NCBI RefSeq assembly: GCF_003286085.1
Contig: NW_020825294.1
Span: 11,740,501 to 11,804,500, forward strand
From: Drosophila persimilis
Lineage: Eukaryota; Arthropoda; Insecta; Diptera; Drosophilidae
Direction of reading: 5' to 3'
Length of the DNA stretch: 64,000 nt
Below the pieces are notes generated by a model. The model made no database searches. It was not told where the DNA came from and was given only the letters and a program-made list of their open reading frames with translations. A program made the translations under genes and the position numbers. This document shows positions 58,070 through 64,000 of this stretch, piece after piece (within the stretch, counting starts at the first letter, position 1; the number at the start of each line of letters is the position of its first letter).

Positions 58070-59310
58070 ATCTAATATATAAAATCTCGTGTCACAAATT
58101 TTGTAGCTTACCTCTTTCGAAATGGCTCGACCGATTTTCGTGTGTGCTTATCGGTGAGGTCTGCGCATCGGCCAACATCTATTTTTCATCACGATCAGAA
58201 TGATCCTTCGGGTACCTCCCAAACACTTATGTACCCGAAGGAGTGGTCTGATTGATTAGTTTTAAGGCATCGTTGTGAATAAAGGTAGTGATATGGCAGT
58301 AGTTAGAATTGAAAATACTAAATCTGGAGCTGCAGCACCTGTAAAACCCAGAAAGTTTTAACTACGATTACAACGGTAATCTCGCCATTCTGAGCTGATA
58401 GCATTTACTGTGGCGTTATTAAAATAAAAAAAAGTTATACAAAATATTAAATTGAATACATTTTTTTTTCCCGTAGGCCGAAATACAAATTCGGTCCTGG
58501 GGTTTGAATATGAAATCATTATTCGTTTCATCTCGGAAGCGAAAACATCTAAAAATAAACTACTTATAATCAAAAGCACATAAAGTAATCCGAGAATTTA
58601 ATATATTTAAGCAATGCCAATAAGAAGCAGAGGGGTCAATTTGAGTCGTCAAACGATGAGCAAATGAGCGTGTGAGCATGGCGCGATTTCGTGAATCACA
58701 ATCGCAAGAGGCCCGAGAGGAACGAAATCAACAAAGGCAACTAGAACGGAGTGTAAAGCGCAGATATGTACATACAAGGTCGACAGACGTAGAGGAATTG
58801 AACAACAACGCAACAAACGTGGAAGAATTGACCAAAAGCGCTAACAATTTAATCGAGCATTTACATCAAATTTATTTCTTCGACTAGCATTCCATGACCC
58901 TGATGTTGTATATTATGCTCATTCTAAAGAGGTTATTGGTATTACATGCACTTAAACTTAAAAATGAGCCAGTTGGGATGTGTTGCTCATCAGGAAATGT
59001 ACAAATTAAATTAAATTAATTAAATTATTTAAAAAATTAATTTAAAACACCACCTGAACTATTGCATGGTTTACTTATCGGTACAGATCCAGATTCGATT
59101 ATTAATTAATTTTGCCAAAGATGCTTAGCTTTTGTATCATAAATATTTTGTAGTACACTGTAATGGAACTATGTCCCAAAGCATTGGGAAATTGTTGGCC
59201 ACATACTGTAGCGGTCGCGAATTGGCCTTGTAGAGTCGAAGTTGCAAATAGCCAGAACGACGACTTTGAAACCTTTATAAAGTCGCTGCCCAACGGACAA
59301 GGGTCAATCT
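58070..59310 (+). pseudogene. Decayed Helitron (Rep/helicase) remnant
   Basis: 58676-58887 reads ARFRESQSQEAREERNQQRQ, the charged N-terminal style of insect Helitron proteins. Then, in shifted frames, come AFHDPDVVYYAHSKEVIG, LKNEPVGMCCSSGNVQ and TPPELLHGLLIGTDPDS, which follow the known order of the conserved Helitron block around the CC(S/N)GGKV motif. Stops and frame changes abound. A TATAAAATCTCGTGTCACAA segment at 58076-58095 resembles a sequence common at insect mobile-element ends. Borders are not defined. Confidence 0.6.
58204..58242. repeat. Perfect 12-bp inverted repeat (hairpin)
   Basis: TCCTTCGGGTAC at 58204-58215 and its exact reverse complement at 58231-58242, with a 15-nt loop. 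It lies at the front of the Helitron remnant; its role is unknown. Confidence 0.85.
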
Positions 59311-59616
59311 AGCTGTTAAAAACATACCGTTCTGTTTTTCCTATATGTCTTGTAAATTATAGATATTTTTTTTTGTTCAATTGGCAACGAAATATAAAAT
59401 ACCTTTATTTGCAATTCGAAAATTGTATAATTGAGAGACGGTTTTCGGAGAGAGGGCATAAGAGAGCATCTCTCTCGAGCCTGTTGATTGGAACACGATG
59501 AGGAAAAGAAAATGGTAAGAAAGAACGGTTTTGCTGGAGGCTGCAAAAATGTAAACAAAATTTTTTGTAACTAAAGTATTACACACTAGAAATTGAAGTT
59601 ACATATTTTTACACAG

Positions 59617-59649
59617 TGCCTTTCAAACGCCAGAAGGCGTTTAAAGGCA
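59617..59649. repeat. 14-bp hairpin with AGAA loop
   Basis: TGCCTTTCAAACGCC, then AGAA, then GGCGTTTAAAGGCA. One bulged base. It could be the 3' hairpin of a Helitron-type element, but no CTRR end was seen next to it. Confidence 0.7.
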
Positions 59650-61722
59650 GCCAGCGTCGTGGACGATCCTCGCCTTATATCCGGCCTATATCCATCCACG
59701 AGTCTTAGGAAGAGTCTTGATTCTTCTCAGCTTCTCTTTTTGTGATCGAAACACATTCTGATGATGCGATAATATTCAAAAAACTTCATACCCTTTTCAA
59801 TGTCCTTTCAAAAGGCAAATAAAATTGACCAGTAAGTGTAAAGTAAATTTGTTTAGGTTTAAAATACTGTCACCATAACCGTATGATATTTCTGGATACA
59901 ACAAATACAATGGTTTTTAATGTACATATAATTCTCATAAATTCTTTATTAAATCGATTTTTAAAATGTTGTCTTGTTTCCACTGGTGATTCCTCTGTTC
60001 GGGCTGGTTTAATTAGTTTACTCTTCTCAGCGAATGCCGCTCATTGTTTTACGTTTAAGTACTCTTCATAAATATCCCGCGCCTTGATCAAGTTCTTTGG
60101 ATATTTATTTAGTTTGGTTTAGTCAATAATTATCTGTTGGTTAAATAATTGTAGCAATTTATTTATATTATTAAATTCTATAATCTGCCTTCCATAGCGA
60201 TCTTCCATTGAGGGTTTCCGTTTCCTCACGTTCCGATGTTCCACTGTGTTTTTGTGTGTGTGGTTTTTTTACATGCACATTTATAGTTGCAAAAACATGA
60301 ATGGCTATTTTTTATTTAATTACTTTATTTGGTATATATACTTCCATAATCGAATGTGAGTAAAAAGCAACAGCAAAACTCAAAAGGTTAAAATTTCAAA
60401 ATATATACACCTAATGGAAGGTAAACCAGTCGAACTGAGGGACATTATTACTCAAGAAACTGGAAACATAGCTAAACTTTAAATACACATTTACCAACTT
60501 CTATTCAATTGTTTCGAGTTCATTTTTTACATTTTCTTTTTTCCCTTTTCATTTCTTTAATTTTTAGCTTATGCATTGTAATAATTTTTCAAAGTATCAC
60601 CCTGTGTTTTCTCATAGTTTTTCGTATTTTTTTTGTTTGTTTTCCTTAAAATGTTTTTTGTATCCTTAAAATGTACAACAATACTTCAACTTATTAATTA
60701 TTTTTTTTTCATTTTTAACAAATCGCGCTCATCGAAAACGGGCCCGGAAATCGCGGCTCCCCACAGGGAAGAGTCCGAAAAATATTCAAAAATCAAAAGT
60801 TTAAACAAAATCAATGCGAGTGTTTGTGTGTGGCTATTGTAGTTTTACTTTTAGTAGACACTGTAGTACGTTGAACTGTTGCTTGGGTTTATTTTACTAG
60901 AGCTGCCCAGCTAGCTGATATGCCTCTTATATGCATGAGTCTCGCTGGTAGTGGATCATCTACATATGTCCGTTTCTCGAAACTTAGGTCGATATCGAGA
61001 TAAAGAACGGACGACTAAATGACGATAATAAATCTGCTCTAGGTCTGGTCTTAAATATGGCTATCAAAAAACCTTTACTGAGAGTAACGAACTAAACATG
61101 CAGCATGTAAAAAGAAAAACGCTTGGAAGTTATAATATTGTAATCGATTCTTAAGTGTCTAAAGCAAATGTTAGTATATTCACCATGAAATAATATATCT
61201 GTTTTGCCGGTCAAATTTATTCGGTAGTATCGAATGGAATAGTAAATGGGGCTATTTCATGCTATTTAAGACGATCGCCAAGCCTGAGATTTTACAGTTC
61301 TGAAATACATATTCCAAGATGGGAGCTTCGTATAAGACGCAATCAGATGGCTGGAGCAGCTCTGCTATTTTTACTGTTGTGATATTTTCAATATTTGTTT
61401 TGGTTTTTGTTTATCGTTTAATTCTATTTTAATATTCTGTACGTAGTTGGAGGAAAAAACACTTAAAATGTTTTGTTTAAACGAACTTCCTTTGGCTATT
61501 TCCTGCTCTCCTGTTCTCCTGATCCTCTTCCTTCTACTCCTGTGTTGCTCCTTCGTTTTGCTCTATGCTTTGACTATTTCGTTTAGTTTGGCGCGAGAGT
61601 GTGTGGGGTGAGTGGGTCAGTTTTTTGTGTAATTGAATTTAAATTTAATTTTAAATAGGAACAACCCGTGCGCGCCTGGCATCGCTTGGGTCCTGGAAAT
61701 TTGAGTGCGCCCCCGGCCACGC
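59650..61722. other. AT-rich stretch, probably partly 3' UTR of the minus-strand gene
   Basis: No coding potential. Several minus-strand AATAAA signals (for example near 60888 and 61214) could end the NOL4-family transcript. I cannot choose between them. Confidence 0.4.
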
Positions 61723-62186
61723 CTACTGCTGCTGGACCAGCAGCTGCTCCACCTGGTCGGCGGTGCGCAGGAGAAAGGCCGCGCTCTCACGGTATGCGGA
61801 TATCACCTGGCGGGCTGCGGACACCTCGTTGGGACTCAGCTTGTGCGGAAGAATAGGCGGCGCTCGGGAGGATTGCCCATCGAGACCGCCCCCGGAGCTG
61901 GCCAGGAGCTGTTGCTGCTGCTGCTGTTGTTGCTGCTGCTGCTGTTGTTGTTGCTGTTGCTGCTGCTGTTGTTGTTGCTGTTGCTGTTGGAGCTGCTGCA
62001 GTTGCTGGGTTGCGGTCACCAGAGCGCTATTGGTGTTGGCGTTGCTTAGGGTGGCCAGGTTGGCGGCACTCAGCTGGGAGTTGATGGCGCCGCCCACGGA
62101 GATATTTCCGTTGTTGCTGCTGAGAAGGTTGCCGCTGACACCGGAGCCCAGGGAGGTCGGTTTCATCGAGAGATCGGTGGGCGTCA
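61723..62186 (-). CDS. NOL4-family last exon
   Basis: Starts by completing Val, then [12 protein letters not shown]. It carries the Gln run and the conserved C-terminal helix, and ends in TAG at 61725-61723. The intron before it is 66 nt. Confidence 0.85.
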
Positions 62187-63346
62187 CTGCAACGGAATGG
62201 ACGAAATGAGACTCTGGTTTGATTCCTTCAATTTACTCAATCTGCTACTCACCATTACCCAGGGAAGCCACCCCGGGAAAGTAGCCGGGGTAGCTGGTGG
62301 GCGGGAGGCCAGCCCCATTCGAGGCCACAGCCCCATTGGCCAGTGTCAGGCCGGTCACGCTTGCCCCGCCGCTCACGCTGGCATTCGAGCTGAGGGCCAA
62401 TGGAGAGCTGCGCGCTGAACAGTTGCTCTGCATCAGCGGCTGTCCATGAATGTGATGGTGCTGGCTCTGAAATGATGTATTCTGATATAAGTAATTTGTA
62501 TAAGTCATGTATAAGGCAATACAACAAGCCGCTATCAAGAATGGATTGCTATTCCAACTTAAAATACTTTCATATTCATTTACAGCCAACCAAATTTCAC
62601 GAATTGCCAGGAACCTTCGAAATTTTTTACATCTAAACTGACAATAATGGAACGGGATAAAACGGAATGGGATATACCCTACATAGAGGGTCAAGATTTT
62701 CTTGACGATTTAGACGTTTTTTTAAGATTTTATATTTCCAAATGGCCAGAGGCTGGTAGATCACGGCTTTGGGCCAAGATACATTATGCGAGGATCTATG
62801 CATGGATCTATGCGCTTCTGCGGCTTAACCTGACTGGCTATTGCTTAAAAATTATATTTTTTTACATATACTATATCCCTAACTGGGGAAAAGTGTTGGA
62901 AAACAGCTTACCTCCGCTCCACTGGTACTGCCGCCTCCCGCACTCCCACCCACATTGCTTGCCCCACCGAAGGGCAGCGCCTCCGCATGCTCCGAGTTCG
63001 GTGTGGAGCGGGCAAAGCCCACGGCGCTGACAAAGGGCAGAGCAGCGGCCGCCACATTTGTGAGGCCGGTGGCATCCGCGACTCCTGCTCCTCCGCAGGT
63101 GACGGTGGCATTGCCCGCGGACGTGGTGCTCGTTCCGCCGGCACCAGAGCTGGTAGCAGCCACAACGGCAGCAGCCGCAGCTGCCGCAGCCGCTGCCGCA
63201 ACGGCGCTACCCGGAGCCGGCACCGCGTGGGTGATGGGCTCCAGGCCGATGCGCATCCTCTTGGCATTCATCGATTCGTTCTCGCAGGCAATGGCCAGGA
63301 TTTGTTCCGCCTGCACGGACGTGAGATGTGCAGGGGTTGGTCTGGT
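61723..63346 (-). CDS. NOL4/NOL4L-family nuclear protein, last three coding exons
   Basis: Exons 63346-62912, 62466-62253 and 62186-61723 join in phase and give the C-terminal 370 residues. Three blocks match my memory of vertebrate NOL4 in order. The first is [20 protein letters not shown] with [10 protein letters not shown], a nuclear-type basic segment. The second is TPTDLSMK. The third is the very C-terminal helix [20 protein letters not shown]...[12 protein letters not shown]. Fly-specific Ala- and Gly-rich stretches and a 27-residue Gln run lie between them. NOL4 proteins are nuclear or nucleolar regulators of poorly known mechanism. The N-terminal part lies past 64000. I do not know the fly symbol. 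Confidence 0.8.
61909..61989 (-). repeat. Coding CAG/CAA array, 27 Gln
   Basis: 81 bp of mixed CAG and CAA codons on the minus strand, followed by Leu-broken Gln triplets. The mixed codons limit slippage, yet the tract is long. Confidence 0.92.
62253..62466 (-). CDS. NOL4-family exon, second from the end
   Basis: 71 codons plus one base, from [12 protein letters not shown] to VASLGN. Acceptor TTTCAG, donor GTGAGT. Confidence 0.82.
62467..62911 (-). other. Intron of the NOL4-family gene
   Basis: 445 nt between the GTAAGC donor and TTTCAG acceptor on the minus strand. Open frames inside it are not protein-like. Confidence 0.75.
62912..63346 (-). CDS. NOL4-family exon, third from the end
   Basis: 145 codons in phase 0, from [10 protein letters not shown] to TSGAE. 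The acceptor is TTACAG on the minus strand and the donor GTAAGC. It contains a run of about 12 Ala and a Gly/Ser/Thr-rich half. Confidence 0.82.
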
Positions 63347-64000
63347 CTGTAACAAAAACAGTGCAAAAGGGTTACGTTCGGTGACTTTTTAAGCAGCTTT
63401 CCTTAACTATCAGTAGCCTATTTGAAACAATATCAGTAGAAATTCTTTGGAAAAGAGTTCTGGGTATTTCGGACTCAAAACTGTATCAATTCGAAATTTG
63501 GAATTCAATGATGAGTAAATCAACCCATTACATTTTGAATCAGCTACCATATAAATCTCAAAAATTACCATATAAATACATTCGGTCATGCTCCGGTTTT
63601 CGCAAATTTTTTGCTATCGATAGTGTTCCCAAACTGTTTGGATTTTACTTGAAAAAAAGCTGTTTTTTTGCAGATTGAAATATCTTATCGCATTCAATTG
63701 AACCAAAAGAAAACAAGAAACTCGACAATTACGGAACAACGTCGGTAGCCCATGCCAACTATTGATATCAATATTTTATCTGTCAACGGTAATTCGCAAT
63801 TATATGTAGTATTGGTTTATTTTAGGTGAAGTTAAATTTGAGATGTGATAAGAAATAAATTTATTAAATATGTTTAATATATATGATGATTTACGTAAAT
63901 AAGTGTACAGTTATAAAAATATGCTTCTATCTTTTTCGCGCTCATACAAATTTGTATTTATGTTATGTGCTGTGTGCAATTCATTCTTGAAATCGTTCGC
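63347..64000 (-). other. Upstream intron of the NOL4-family gene (partial)
   Basis: AT-rich, no coding potential; the acceptor of the next exon is at 63347. The gene continues beyond the window. Confidence 0.6.

Noticed and set aside
61705..62209. Plus-strand Leu-run and Cys-run frames over the NOL4-family last exon
   Set aside because: Complement of the CAG/CAA tract; the minus-strand frame has conserved blocks and splice sites.

Overview
The window is nuclear DNA of a Drosophila. Short introns with GT..AG borders, Inr/DPE and TATA/Inr core promoters, CAG/CAA glutamine tracts and many DINE-1 (INE-1/DNAREP1 type, Helitron-derived) copies all fit. The form of the DINE-1 copies recalls the obscura group, but that placement is an inference.

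Layout. (1) 1-9216 is mostly non-coding and holds a decayed Tc1-like transposon (about 4485-5912). (2) 9409-21520 (+) is a complete seven-coding-exon DYRK2-class kinase gene that I recognise as smi35A (Dyrk2), 728 aa by my splice model, with a 7.5 kb intron inside the kinase domain. (3) 24.2-25.0 kb is a diverged DINE-1 copy, followed by an unrecognised coding-like stretch with a frame change (25269-25818). (4) 29565-48451 (+) is a secreted, Gln/Thr-rich, two-FAS1-domain protein (1195 aa predicted). Its signal-peptide exon sits 14 kb from the rest of the gene and under an exact Inr+DPE promoter. (5) 48.9-51.6 kb holds a possible 46-aa peptide gene (-) lying head to head with a TATA-driven secreted mucin-like gene (+). 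The mucin gene has only its ATG in exon 1 and carries 37 full 12-residue Thr/Glu/Asp repeats. (6) 51.9-59.7 kb is a nest of transposons: two solo-LTR candidates, a LINE reverse-transcriptase remnant split by one of them, two near-identical DINE-1 copies, DINE-1 pieces in inverted orientation, a small TIR element, and a broken Helitron, together with two unrecognised decayed coding stretches. (7) 61723-63346 (-) holds the last three coding exons of a NOL4/NOL4L-family nuclear protein whose 5' part lies beyond the window.

The three large genes are unrelated: an intracellular kinase, a matrix/secreted FAS1 protein and a nuclear regulator. Nothing suggests they work as a unit. The least ordinary part is 48.9-51.6 kb, the mucin-like repeat gene with its divergent small-peptide neighbour, next to the transposon nest that follows it. 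All exon borders were read by eye from splice consensus and reading phase; no transcript or database evidence was available.
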